64,000 nucleotides of DNA from positions 57,621,511 through 57,685,510 of the forward strand of contig OZ020589.1 of NCBI GenBank assembly GCA_963971535.1, in the 5' to 3' direction. The translations under genes and the position numbers were made by a program. This stretch comes from Notolepis coatsorum. Taxonomy: Eukaryota > Chordata > Actinopteri > Aulopiformes > Paralepididae. Positions 30,721 to 41,749 of the stretch are shown here, piece by piece. The first letter of the stretch is position 1, and every line of letters starts with the position of its first letter. The notes under the pieces are model-generated. The model searched no databases. It had not been told where the DNA came from and worked only from the letters and a program-made list of their open reading frames with translations.

Positions 30721-32744
30721 TATGGACAGATATATTTCAAGTTGTGTGAATAGTGAACAAAATAATGTTGTTTCCCAGGCTTTAACCTGCTTTTCTTTAT
30801 CATAAATCGATCAATAGAGACCTTATTAGATCCCCAATTATCATATCATGGGGTATCATTGGAAAGCCACACTTATTGGCTACAACCCTGTGCAAAGATT
30901 TTCGAGGTCGCCAAATCATTGATGGAGCTAGAGCCCCGGGAGTCGGGGGTGGTAATGTGTACTTTTGTGTACTTTGGGGCACGCCTCACATATCAGCATG
31001 TAACTCGAGAACCACAGAACGGATTTTGTCACCTGAAAGGGCAATTGACAGGCAACAAATAGGGCTTTAATTCTATCTATATTGTATTAAAAGAAATGCA
31101 CACCCGAGCCACTAGAGGTCGGCAAAGAATCGTCCACATGTGGGCCCTTGGATGTTAAGAGGTCAATGTTTTTAAATATTTTTTTTGTAGCCAAGAGTAA
31201 AGACCATAACCCTATCAAAAACAGTAGTCAAATTGTATATTTTCATTTTTACCGATGTTTTATATGTTTTATCGGAAATACAAATGTATCGGAAAATGCT
31301 AATTATCGTAAAAAACGCAAGAAATGATTAAATCCAGATTCAACCCTGCCATTCGAAAGAGGAGCATTTTCCTTATCCATAGATGTATGATTTGGCCATA
31401 ATAAGGTCAAGGTCAAGTTCAAGGTCAAATATGAATTTATTATTAAAGTCGATTATCATTAATTACTGTATCTACAAATCCTTCTGTTTAATCATCTTCC
31501 CGCGGTTCATTTGCTTAGATTTTTTGTACACATGATCTCAATAAGGTGGTTAAAGAGCTCAGTGAGCATTTTCTCGTGCCCCGTATAAATCGTCATCAAA
31601 ATCATAAATCATAATTAATCATAATTAATTTATTCATTACAATTTACTCAGCCTAGTAACAGACACAATATTTCTGACACTGGAAATACATACCCCCAGG
31701 TCCCTAGATGTTCCTAGATACCAAGAACATGCAAATTGACCTTGCAGAAGTGGAGCAATCTTCCATTTACTTAGGCATGTACCTTTTAGGCGAAAACGGT
31801 CTACAGATTAACAAAACAAAATAAGAAAAAACACCCTTGGGCAACCAGACGAAACTACACCTGCCTGAATATGTGTTATATAACTATATATATTACTTGC
31901 CCCGGGCAATCGGGCAACCCTTTAGTGTCAATGGCTTCTGTTTTAGTGACTTTGTTTTGCACTAATAACTGACTTAGACCTCTGTTTGTGTATGAATTGT
32001 AAGGTGAACCCATTGTTGCATTAAAAAGTCTGAAACAAATTATTGTCAGGCCCACCCATAAAAGAAACAATGCCCTGCCAGTTACTTTTCTATGGGGCCA
32101 GATGCTCAACAGAAGCTACTCTCCCCATACCATCTGGAACTAAATGATGACTCTAAAAACTACTGAAGCTAGTCTGAATGATAATTTCATATACTCTGAT
32201 CCTCAAGCATGACTCTATAATGACTCTAAAACGACTGTAGTGAGCGTCAAAATACCTGTACTGTACATTAATTGAACCCTGAACCATGAAAGCTTAAAAC
32301 CTACCAGTACATTACTCCATATGTCTATATCTCTTATTTTCACTGCATGTTATTACGTCCTGTAATTGCTCTAGGATTACATTTTTAGATGCAAAACACC
32401 TCCATGATCACTAACTCACTCATTCGTGCAGTAATTCAGTCACTCACACTTAGTCACTCTGCCCCTAGTGGTGGCGCACATGCATATAAGCTCAGTTAAC
32501 TCAATGTGAGAATGCTTCGCATCTAGGACACTTTGAGTCCTTCTTTTATTATGTTATTTTTTTTTATAAAATGTTTTACTGTTTATTTGTATTTTTTATT
32601 TGTATAATTATTCACCACATCTTTCTATATATATTTTTTCCTATTCACCATCTTTAGAATGTAGAAACATCACGCACTGAATTGATGAAACATCACCTAC
32701 TATCATTTGATTCCTGTGATTAGATGAATTGCAACAGCAGAAGG
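30721..32744. other. Two kilobases without a recognised gene or element
   Basis: AT-rich sequence with no transposon termini or coding domain that I recognise. It may be old, heavily mutated repeat or unique intergenic DNA. Confidence 0.5.
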
Positions 32745-32752
32745 GAAGAGGG

Positions 32753-33362
32753 CAGGGGTGTAAAAAGTACCCAGAAATTATACGTAAGTGAAAGTATGGG
32801 TACTGTCTCAAAATCTTACTCAAGTAAAAGTCAGAGTATCTGGCTAAAAACACACTTGAGTAAAAGTCCAAAAGTGTCTACTTTTAAATGTACTTACTAA
32901 AAAGTAAAAGTAAAAACCGTTTTTTATTCCGGGGCAATGAAATGTTCCGTTTCGTCCTCTTATTCACTCGTACTATCATTTGTGGCCATCTTCTGTAGCT
33001 TATCACTCTGACTGTCTATTCTTCTGATAGCAGGTGTTTAATCTAAGATCCCTGCTTTCTAGACTTGCACAAGGACCAATCAGCATGGGTATCGGCAGGT
33101 TAATTTTCCATTGATGGGGATTTGATTGGTTGTTTTTAAATAAAGTGCGGCCGCAGGATTAATAACGTTAGCGTTCGGCCAGATAAACAAATATACTAAT
33201 TAAAAATCGTTGGACCTGCGAGATTTGTACTTTGTAGGTCTGCATTTGAAATGTAAGGAGTAAAAAGTATGTTTTTTTCTCTGAAATGTAATTGAGTAAA
33301 AGTACAAGTATACAAACCTAATAATACTCAAGTAGTACAAATCCCTAAAAACAGTACCCCTG
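32753..33362. mobile_element. hAT-1: non-autonomous hAT transposon (610 bp)
   Basis: Left end CAGGGGTGTAAAAAGTA, right end (inverted) CAGGGGTACTGTTTTTAGG. It is flanked by a perfect 8-bp target duplication GAAGAGGG at 32745-32752 and 33363-33370. The TIR and 8-bp duplication are those of hAT elements. Internal AGTAAAAGT motifs recur near both ends. No transposase is present, so it would rely on one supplied elsewhere. Confidence 0.93.
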
Positions 33363-33370
33363 GAAGAGGG

Positions 33371-33642
33371 CCTCTCCTGAGGGAGCGGCTTGAACTGAAA
33401 TTCCGGGGGGTTCTGCATGGCGTGGCCAGCTGACTCCCCAGTGGCAGAAGTGCATGGCAGCAGATGGAGAAGTAATGACAGTGGTGAAGTTGTTGTGGTT
33501 TCAGAGCTATATGCCCAGAGACATCATTCCCAGGGAAGTTGGATATTGATGAGAGCATCAAGTGATCGGGTCTTGATTAGGTCTATGCCTAGTGCTGGAG
33601 CCAGGGTGTTTATTTATTTTATTTATTTAACCTTTATTTAAC
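33371..33642. other. Unassigned sequence; target of Gypsy-B
   Basis: No gene. The end (TTTATTTAACCTTTATTTAA) continues across Gypsy-B into AGGCAGGTCAAATAAGAACA at 44495, a configuration common in fish intergenic repeats. Confidence 0.5.
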
Positions 33643-33646
33643 TGGG

Positions 33647-34227
33647 TGTAACGGATGTTCTGTGTGTAGGTCTGGCTAACACACGTGGTCCCCACGTTGT
33701 GTTCTGGGCGTGATGTGAAGTGACGAGTCAGCAAACAATGGACAACAGTTCATCATTTATTTCGGGTGCTCTTCAATGGAGAGCCACCTGTATCAAAAGA
33801 GTGGTTGAAATACCACAAGAGAACCGCGTCACATTTATACTTCCAGTCAAGTCTCCCATGTTGGATGTTGTTGCAAACTTAAATTAACATTCAATTCTTA
33901 TTCAGAATATATATATACAACATCGTAAAGCATAAAGTGCTGTGCGCTACAATAATCAGACGTACCTCCCACGTTGGATGTTCTTGAAAACTAACCCCAA
34001 CCGGAAAAGGCTGCCTCTAACACTGCCCTAATAATTGACCCGGAAGGCAAAGCTCTTGAACGTGAACTTTCTCAAGTGACGTTCAAATAAAAGTGTCTTT
34101 GGTATAAAGAAATAATAAACAATTGTAAACATTAAACATTTGTAAACATAGGATTTTGGTGACATTTCAATCCTTAATAATAATAATAATAATAATAATA
34201 AACAATGTTCATTTGACACTTGTTACA
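33647..34227 (-). repeat. 3' LTR of Gypsy-B
   Basis: TGTAACGGATG...TTGTTACA on the plus strand. 581 bp. It aligns with 43700-44493 but lacks about 210 bp present there, and its ATA run is longer near 34178-34203. Confidence 0.93.
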
Positions 34228-34241
34228 TTCACCCCTCCTGA
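34228..34241 (-). other. Polypurine tract of Gypsy-B
   Basis: On the minus strand CAGGAGGGGTGAA lies immediately before the 3' LTR start TGTAAC. This is the usual primer for plus-strand DNA synthesis. Confidence 0.75.
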
Positions 34242-34604
34242 AATTTCACCAACATCCTGTGTCAGCAGAGCAAGAAAAAAAAAAAAAAAAAAAAAAAAAT
34301 AGACAGTCTACCACTAACCTAGATCTGGCACCAGAGAAAAAGAACCTAGTCCCCCAGTCGACTCAAAAGTCACCCCCATGAGAGGTTCAGGGAATAAAAA
34401 AAATTGATCAGATCTCAAAATTCCCCTAGATTAATATGACGCCTGATACGCCACACAACTCATGGCCCTCAAAGCTGTCTGATAGACACCTACTCAACCC
34501 AGCAATACAAAAGAAAAAAAACTGGCTTTGGTGAACCCTAACCTCCACCACAACTCAACTCCTCACACCCCTCAGAAATGGCATCTGAACCATAGATTCT
34601 ATCA

Positions 34605-35316
34605 ACAGCGGAACAACAACACCATCATCAAATTTGCTGATGACACAGTAGTGGTGGGCCTGATCTCTGCCAACGACGAAAGGGCCTACCTGGAAGAGGT
34701 AGAGAACCTGTCACAGTGGTGTCAGGAGAACTGCCTCTCCCTGAACGTCAGCAAAACAAAAGAGATGATTGTGGACTTCAGGAGGTCGGGGGTCAAGGAC
34801 TACAGCCCCCTCAGCATCGACGGGGCACCAGTTGAGAGAGTGAACAGTTTCAAGTACCTCGGAGCCCACATATCCGAGGACTTGACATGGACCACACACA
34901 TTGACAGTGTTGTGAAGAAGGCACGACAACGCCTCTACTTCCTCAGGCGCCTAAGGAAGTTCCAAGTCAGTCAGAAGATCCTTAGGAACTTCTACTCATG
35001 TACAATAGAGAGCATCCTGACCGGCAACATCACCTCCTGGTTTGGGAATAGCACTGCACAAGACCGTAGCAGACTACAAAGAGTGACACGTTCAGCCGAA
35101 CGCACAATTAGAGGGGGGCCTCCCACCCTCCAGAACATTTACAACAAGCGGTGCAAGGGGAAGGCTAAGAGAATTATTAAGGACTCGAGCCACCCGAACA
35201 ACTGCCTCTTTGAACTGCTGCCGTCAGGCAAGCGATACCGGAGTCTTATGGCGAGCACAGAAAGACTCAGAAGGAGCTTCTATCCCCAGGCCATCAGGCT
35301 GCTAAACGAACAATAA
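34605..35316 (+). pseudogene. Rex1-like RT C-terminal half, open but truncated
   Basis: About 237 codons without a stop, starting inside RT just before the FADD catalytic pair and ending with the normal C-terminus. It lacks the endonuclease and the first RT motifs and so cannot work alone. Confidence 0.85.
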
Positions 35317-35797
35317 TCGCTAAACGAACAATAATCACTATGCAACAACCATCAAATGCACACAGCACACACACCCACACGCACACACTCACTCAAACAA
35401 ACAACACACTGCAGCACCCACTCTCCACACTTTAGATCACACAAACACACTTACACTTTATATTTATTGATAAAGGATTTGCACTACAACTCGTACACCT
35501 ACTGTGAATTGTACCTAAACTGCACCTCGTCCATTTATGCCTTGCACTATATAGTATTGTATATTAGTACACTGCACAGTATTGTATATTGTATGGTAAC
35601 TACGTCTACGAACATTGTACATATGTCTAAACTGAACACTGTGACCTCTTTTTTTACTTCTAATTTTTACTATGTCTTTATTTCATACTTATCTTGTCGT
35701 GCACAGTCTCTGGAGCGCAACAGTAAGAAGCATTTTGTACAAAAGTATTCTGTACTTCTGTATGACAACTATTAAAGAAACTTGAAACTTGAAACCT
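34605..35797 (+). mobile_element. Rex1/Babar-like LINE nested in Gypsy-B 3' UTR
   Basis: 5'-truncated within RT. The open frame 34528-35316 reads [25 protein letters not shown], then PSGKRYRSL and SFYPQAIRLLN, the intact C-terminus. The first 25 or so codons of that frame are Gypsy-B sequence. A 3' UTR follows and the element ends in a (CTTGAAA)n tail near 35780-35797. Gypsy-B sequence (end of pol) resumes at 35798. Confidence 0.88.
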
Positions 35798-35904
35798 GTT
35801 CACTGATCTCACTACTCTCCCTGTACGTGTCCTAACCTGACCATCACCCCCTACGCGTGAGGGTGTAAATCAGTGGGAACCGCAACACCCATGTCAGGTG
35901 AGTG

Positions 35905-35976
35905 CAGTGGCGTCGCGTGGGTAAAATAACAGGGGAAGCCAAAAAAAAATTATTAAAAAAAAAATTATTAAATATT

Positions 35977-36007
<31 letters not shown>

Positions 36008-37102
36008 TTTTTTTAAGTCAAGCAGTCACCATGTACACTACAGTATGGCTCGGCGGCCAGTCAAACTTTCTTTTTATTTATTTAACAGATTGCAGAATGG
36101 GTACAATACAGTACGGCTCAATACACACAATTGTATAAGGGGATGCAGACCAGAGAAAGACGTTTGTCTTGTTTACATCAGGGTCATTAATACTGCTGGA
36201 GCATTGGTTCATTTTTGGTCCGATTTTTCCTTGCACGATTTTGCGCGCCGCGTGGGAGCAAATTCGAGACACATATTCGGTTGCAAAAAGGTGTCCCACG
36301 GTCTCCTCTATGGCCGTGAATATTTTCACGCGGATCGGAATCACGGCGCGCCCGTGGGACACCTTTCCGTTTCGGCGAGTTTATTCCACGCTTTCTGTTT
36401 TCCTTTTCTAAGCATTTTAGGGGCTACATGTGAATGAGTAAAAGTTGCGGGACGCCCAGATGTTTCCACGATAGAAGGCTCGCGTGGATCCCATAATAGG
36501 CTCACTTAATACAGCGTTTTTAAAATCACGCGACATTTTCAGGGTCGCGAGCCGACCTTTTCCCCTCGTTTTCGATGATGGAAGTGATTTAGGAAAAGCT
36601 TCGGCACGCCGAGAGGTCCCCGTGGATTTAATCTCGCGAGGATCGGGGCAATATTCGGCCCGTGGAAACAGTTACGGGTTAATACAATGTTCAGAGTGCA
36701 GAGGGGAAAATATGCTGAGTGTTTTCCTCTCAGCCCCGTTTTAAACTTTTAGGGTGTGGCAGTCAGCTCGAATCTGATTGGCTAGGATCGGATTTGGACT
36801 CTATAATGCTGGAAGCCTGGAGAAAGAGACCTACCTCCTGCCTCTCTCCTATACTAGCTGCAGTGAGCACAGTGAGTCTGACAGTGTGTTAGAGGGAGTG
36901 AGAAGGAGAAGAGGGAGACATTTAAAAAAAAAAAAAAAAAAATTATAACACAGATGCACAGATGAAAAAGAATGTAAACTATATTAAAAAAAATTATATA
37001 TATATATATATTTTTTTTTTCATATTTCATATTTGATATTAATTCATATTTTAACATTAGGGAGGCATGGCTTCCGTTGGCTTCCATAAGGATTCGCCAC
37101 TG
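35905..37102. mobile_element. hAT-2: non-autonomous hAT with CpG-rich interior (1198 bp)
   Basis: Termini CAGTGGCGTCGCG and (inverted) CAGTGGCGAATCC. A perfect 8-bp target duplication GGTGAGTG lies at 35897-35904 and 37103-37110. The interior has an AT-rich flank, a piece of the fold-back element arm (36085-36185) and a CpG-rich 600-bp stretch (36190-36740) with the inverted pair GGTGTCCCACG / CGTGGGACACC near 36290 and 36350. No transposase is seen. A truncated relative is at 48853-49043. Confidence 0.93.
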
Positions 37103-40100
37103 GGTGAGTGTGAAGCCTCTGCATCTGAATCAGTGTGAGCTGTGAGAACCATATCAGGTGAGTGAAAAGCCTCTGCATCTGAATCAGTGTGAGCTATGAC
37201 AACTATATCAGGTGAGTGAGAAGCCTCTGCATCTGAATCAGTGTGAGCTATGACAACTATATCAGGTGAGTGAGAAGCCTCTGCATCTGAATCAGTGTGA
37301 GCTATGACAACTATATCAGGTGAGTGAGAAGCCTCTGCATCTGAATCAGTGTGAGCTAAGACAACTATATCAGGTGAGTGAGAAGCCTCTGTGTGCTGTG
37401 CCTGTGTTTCAGGTGTACATTGAGCAGTGGCCCCTGCAGGACTGGCTACTGGGCTAAACTGACCTAACCCATCTGTTACAGCCAACACAGAGTCAAGAGA
37501 GTCTGCAAATGATGAGACTAAAGGCCCCTCTACCTCCACAGAGTCGGTCAGGTCATGTGCAACACCGCCCTCAGACCAAACTCCAGATACAGGATCCATA
37601 CCGTCACTACTATCACAGTCCCCCTCATCGGACTCTCCATCATCAAACGCCTGACCAATTGCACTGGCGTCCTCACCCTGCTCTAGCTCAGGAAAAGGCA
37701 AGAAGTTGACCTCCAGCAATCGGTTCCTGTGCACTACCCTTGTGCGCCCCCCTACATCCTGAATCTTATAGACATGGATACTGGGGTTGACACCAACAAC
37801 CGTATACACGCCATCCTCCCACTTGTCAGCCAACTTCCTTTTTCCCCGCTCTCCCTGATTTGCTACCAGAACACGATCCCCCACAGACAGGTAAGTACCC
37901 TTGACACGCTTGTTGTACTGTCGGGTCTGGTGCTGTTGCTCAACGGTGGAGTGCTTCTGAGCGATCTCCATGGCACTCTTCAGACACGAAAGCAGGGAGC
38001 CAGCATAGGAATCGTAATCAACAACTCCAGGGTCATTCAAGACCTGCCTGAACATGACATCCACTGGTAGTCTAGGGACGCGGCCAAACATTAAAAAGAA
38101 AGGCGCGTAACCCGTGGTCTCATGAACAGTGGCATTATAAGCAAACGTGAGTGTCTGGACCTGCTGCGGCCACTGGTGCTTCCTCCGAAGCGGGAGAGAG
38201 CGGAGCATGTTCCCCAGAGTGCGGTTAAAGCGCTCTGTCCCACCATTACCCATGGGATGATAGGCCATTGTGTGGGATTTGGCCACTCCCGCCAACCTGA
38301 GGAGCTCAGCAATCAAGTTGCTCTCAAAATTGGCACCTTGATCTGCGTGTATTCTCTCAGGGAACCTGTACACACATAACACGTTGTCCCAGAGCTTTCT
38401 GGCAACTTGCTTCGCCGTCTGATTAGCGCATGGGAACGCGTGCGCCAACTTGGTGAAATGGTCAGTCACCACTGACCGCTGATTGCTGTCCTCAGCGGAC
38501 CAGAAATCCATACACACTAACTGCATCGGCGCGGAGCTCTTGATACTTTCAAGGGGCGGACTACCAGCAGGCTCCGGGGACTTCCCATACACACATCTTT
38601 GACAACACCTGACATATGCCCTGACATCCCTCTCCATAGCTGGCCAATAAAAAAGTTGCCTGGCAAGAGAAAGAGTGTGATCCTGGCCCTGATGACCCGC
38701 CAGATCATGGATGCCAGACAATGCCTTGTCCTTCAGACTCAGCGGCAGCACATACTGAGTTCTCCTCTGCTTGGACACTTGGTTCCTTGTCACGCGGTAC
38801 AGGACACCATCACGGACCTCCAGTTTGTCCCACTGTTTCAACAGCCTGATAACCTTCTGATCAGCGCCGTGCCTCTCCCGTCTAGATGGTCGCTTCCGAA
38901 CAGCGACAAAGGGTAACACCCTAGAGATGCAAGTGTCCCATTCCTGGCTCAACCTAAGCTCCTCAACTGAAAACATCGGTAAAGCATCCTGGCCCTCGGA
39001 CAGATGTTGGATGTTCTGGACCAAACCCAGCGCTCTGGACTCTGCAGCACCAATCCAATCACATTTAGACTGACAAAGGGCTCTGATCTCATCTGTCCCA
39101 CAAGCCATCCCGAGTAGTGAGCTACTCACCGTCTGGGACTGACAACTGATCCTGAAAACATCCTGCACAGAGTCCCCCTCAACTGCCCTTGCTTCCTGCA
39201 CAAGAGCCAGGTACGGCTCCCTCAATAACCTCTGACTAACATGCTTAGCGAACGGGTCACGACTCAAAGCGTCTGCCACCACATTCTTCTTCCCTGGCAG
39301 GTGTTTGAGATCAAAGTCAAAAGACGCAAGTTTAGACACCCAGCGAATCTCACATGCGTCGAGCTTTGGCTTCGTAAGCAGATAAGTCAACGGGTTATTG
39401 TCCGTCCAAACTGTGAATCTCTGACCCTTCAGCCAATGGCTGAACTTCTCACATATGCTCCATTTCAAGGCCATGAAGTCTAGTCTATAAGCTGGATACT
39501 TACGCTGTGAGGCACTGAGGGTCTTGCTTGCAAAAGCGACAGGCCTGGCCTTGGACTCACCTCGAGGTACCTGCGACAGCACAGCGCCAAGCCCGTCCAA
39601 TGATGCATCAACTGAGAGGACAAAAGGCTCCTCAAAATCTGGATGGCCGAGCACGACACACTCCAGTAACATTGTCTTCAGCCTATCGAAAGCTTCCCCA
39701 CATTCCGCTGTCCAGTCGGCAGGGGTGAGCCTACGAAAGCTGCCATGTGGTTTCTTGTCCTTAGGGGACCTCCCCTTCCTCTTTTGTCCAGCCGTAAGGG
39801 CGAACAATGGCTTCGCAACAGCAGAGCAGTTTGGGAGGAAATGCTGGTAATAAAATACCATCCCGAGAAACAACTTGATCCTACGGACAGAGGGTGTGCA
39901 CCCATCAACCTCCATGATATCCTGTACTGTCATGTTGGAGATAACCTCCACCTTGGAGGGATCAACAGACACGCCCCCACCACCGACCACATGGCCCAAG
40001 AACTTAACCTCCTGCTGCAGCAGGTGACACTTCTTGGGAGCAAGTTTCAGGTTATTCTCCCTCAACCTCTGAAACACAGTGTGGAGCCTAGACAGGGCCT

Positions 40101-40998
40101 CATCTTCTGACGGAGCGAAGACCAGTAGATCGTCAAGGTAACACAACAGTTTTGTAAAGTTCATGTCTCCAAAGATTCCAGTCATCATTCTCATAAAGGC
40201 TGCAGGGCTATTACATAGACCCTGTGGCATGCGATTGTACTCATGCAACCCGAGGGGGGTTGTGAAAGCCGTGTACTTCTTGTCATCCTCATGCATTGGG
40301 ATGTTAAAGAAGCCAGAGGTGAGATCCATCGTACTAAAAAGGCAATTGCCCCCAAGCGCGGCAAGACAATCAGACTGGTGTGGCAAGGTGTGAGCGTCCT
40401 TCAGGGTGCGCGCATTCAACCATCTGAAATCAGTGCAGATGCGAACCCCCCCGTCCTTTTTCCATACCATTACAAGAGGTGAAGCGTACTCACTCGAGGA
40501 CTTCCTGATAATCCCCTTTTCCTCCATGTCAGTGAGAACCTGTCTCAGCTTCTGATAATGTGCCGGGGGAACCCTCCTGTAGGGCAATCGAAAGGGGCGC
40601 TCATCCACAAGACGGATGCGATGCGTGTAACCCCTGACCTCACCACAGTCCAACGAGTCCTTGGAAAAGATGTCGTCATATTCAGTTATCAGCTGCACAA
40701 GCTGGGACTTGCAGGCTTCACTGACCTGGCAAGAACTGATGTCAATGTCACCGACCCCGAGCTCTGACAAACTCCTAGCCGGCGAGGCCGGAGAACCGGC
40801 AAAACCCGGGGCGTCAGGCTCTCGCCTTTCCGAAACTGCCTGCAGTCCCTGAAAAGCATCCAAGTCCTCAATCGCCAAACATACTGAAACATCAGCTAAC
40901 TTGCAGTTCCTTTTTAGTGTGATAGGTTTGTCAGACGGATTGACAACAGTCATGGGCACCCATCTATCTCCCCAGAGTGGTGTAACGAGCCGACCCAC
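37057..40998 (-). CDS. Gypsy-B pol: RT, RNase H, integrase
   Basis: 1313 codons without a stop. RT: FSTMDLTSGFFNIPM near residue 225, YNRMPQGLCNSPAAF near 255, catalytic YLDD near 287. RNase H: LSVDASLDGLGAVL near 461, TDNNPLTYLL near 532, VADALSRD near 575. Integrase: HHCC finger (H764, H768, C799, C802), then CMDFW near 829, HADQGANFES near 884 and GGTERFNRTL near 919, all three acidic residues present. After VVHRNRLLEV the C-terminus carries five to six copies of an 18-residue repeat (HTDSDAEASHSPD...). The last about 14 residues come from hAT-2 sequence. The original end is on the far side of hAT-2 with a TAG at 35851-35853. The chosen ATG at 40998 follows an in-frame TGA near 41007, so the natural N-terminus is fused to protease. 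Confidence 0.9.
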   Translation of the reverse strand: MGRLVTPLWGDRWVPMTVVNPSDKPITLKRNCKLADVSVCLAIEDLDAFQGLQAVSERREPDAPGFAGSPASPARSLSELGVGDIDISSCQVSEACKSQLVQLITEYDDIFSKDSLDCGEVRGYTHRIRLVDERPFRLPYRRVPPAHYQKLRQVLTDMEEKGIIRKSSSEYASPLVMVWKKDGGVRICTDFRWLNARTLKDAHTLPHQSDCLAALGGNCLFSTMDLTSGFFNIPMHEDDKKYTAFTTPLGLHEYNRMPQGLCNSPAAFMRMMTGIFGDMNFTKLLCYLDDLLVFAPSEDEALSRLHTVFQRLRENNLKLAPKKCHLLQQEVKFLGHVVGGGGVSVDPSKVEVISNMTVQDIMEVDGCTPSVRRIKLFLGMVFYYQHFLPNCSAVAKPLFALTAGQKRKGRSPKDKKPHGSFRRLTPADWTAECGEAFDRLKTMLLECVVLGHPDFEEPFVLSVDASLDGLGAVLSQVPRGESKARPVAFASKTLSASQRKYPAYRLDFMALKWSICEKFSHWLKGQRFTVWTDNNPLTYLLTKPKLDACEIRWVSKLASFDFDLKHLPGKKNVVADALSRDPFAKHVSQRLLREPYLALVQEARAVEGDSVQDVFRISCQSQTVSSSLLGMACGTDEIRALCQSKCDWIGAAESRALGLVQNIQHLSEGQDALPMFSVEELRLSQEWDTCISRVLPFVAVRKRPSRRERHGADQKVIRLLKQWDKLEVRDGVLYRVTRNQVSKQRRTQYVLPLSLKDKALSGIHDLAGHQGQDHTLSLARQLFYWPAMERDVRAYVRCCQRCVYGKSPEPAGSPPLESIKSSAPMQLVCMDFWSAEDSNQRSVVTDHFTKLAHAFPCANQTAKQVARKLWDNVLCVYRFPERIHADQGANFESNLIAELLRLAGVAKSHTMAYHPMGNGGTERFNRTLGNMLRSLPLRRKHQWPQQVQTLTFAYNATVHETTGYAPFFLMFGRVPRLPVDVMFRQVLNDPGVVDYDSYAGSLLSCLKSAMEIAQKHSTVEQQHQTRQYNKRVKGTYLSVGDRVLVANQGERGKRKLADKWEDGVYTVVGVNPSIHVYKIQDVGGRTRVVHRNRLLEVNFLPFPELEQGEDASAIGQAFDDGESDEGDCDSSDGMDPVSGVWSEGGVAHDLTDSVEVEGPLVSSFADSLDSVLAVTDGLGQFSPVASPAGATAQCTPETQAQHTEASHSPDIVVLAHTDSDAEASHSPDIVVIAHTDSDAEASHSPDIVVIAHTDSDAEASHSPDIVVIAHTDSDAEAFHSPDMVLTAHTDSDAEASHSPSGESLWKPTEAMPP

Positions 40999-41213
40999 AA
41001 GAACACCTCACGGCATAGCCTTGGAGTCTGTTGGCTCCACAATTACAGTGCTTCCAGGTGACATAGGCACCCTAGCAGGGAGTCTGCCCCAGACTAAGTG
41101 CTCGTGTCTCGGTAGGAGCGTCACGGCCTGGGTGAGCTTCACGGTACCAATCCTCTCGGGAACCGTACCACCCCTCCAGCGCTCCACGTTCGTAAACATG
41201 GACAGAAACTGCT

Positions 41214-41726
41214 CTACTTCGGACTCGACTGAGGCTCTGGTCTCGATGCGAGATCCCAGTACTCACTACCACCCTTCAGGATGTGAGTAACATGTTTAAG
41301 GACATTCGTGCCAACTATCAGGTCATCATGTTGACCGGGCACGACTAAAGTGGGTACAGTAAACGAGACACCATAAAGCTGCATGTCTAAATCATAAAAA
41401 CCATCAGGCCTCGTCTCCAGACCACCACAGCCAATCAAAACAATATTCTTTTCAGGCTGCTGCTTCCCAGGTAAAACACCCCCAGAGCGGAGCTTCTCTA
41501 CTGCATATTCACTGATACTGCATGACATAGAGCCAGTATCCAACATGACTTTAAGCTGAACACTCTGGTTGACAAGGACTGAAGCATAAAACAGGTCACT
41601 GAAAGCTAGAATCTTTTGAGTTGCTTGAATGATCGTACGAGAACCCTTAGGTGCTTTGGCACACTTGTCTTCATACAAGTGAGCAAGATCAGAGACATCA
41701 GTGAGGGATTCATCCATACCATCCAC
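41214..41726 (-). pseudogene. Gypsy-B aspartic protease
   Basis: A 170-codon frame with VMLDTGSMSCSIS (DTG at residues 63-65), followed by the flap-like region and DDLIVGTNVLKHV, a conserved C-terminal segment of retropepsins (usually I-L-G-x-D/N). It is one frame off from gag, as expected if pol is reached by frameshifting. It is separated from the RT frame by a frameshift near 41220-41250 and a TGA near 41007. The intervening sequence 41000-41213 translates well (RLPARVPMSPGSTVIVEPT) in the RT frame. Confidence 0.8.
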
Positions 41727-41749
41727 ACCACCCCTCTCTAGGTGTGAGT

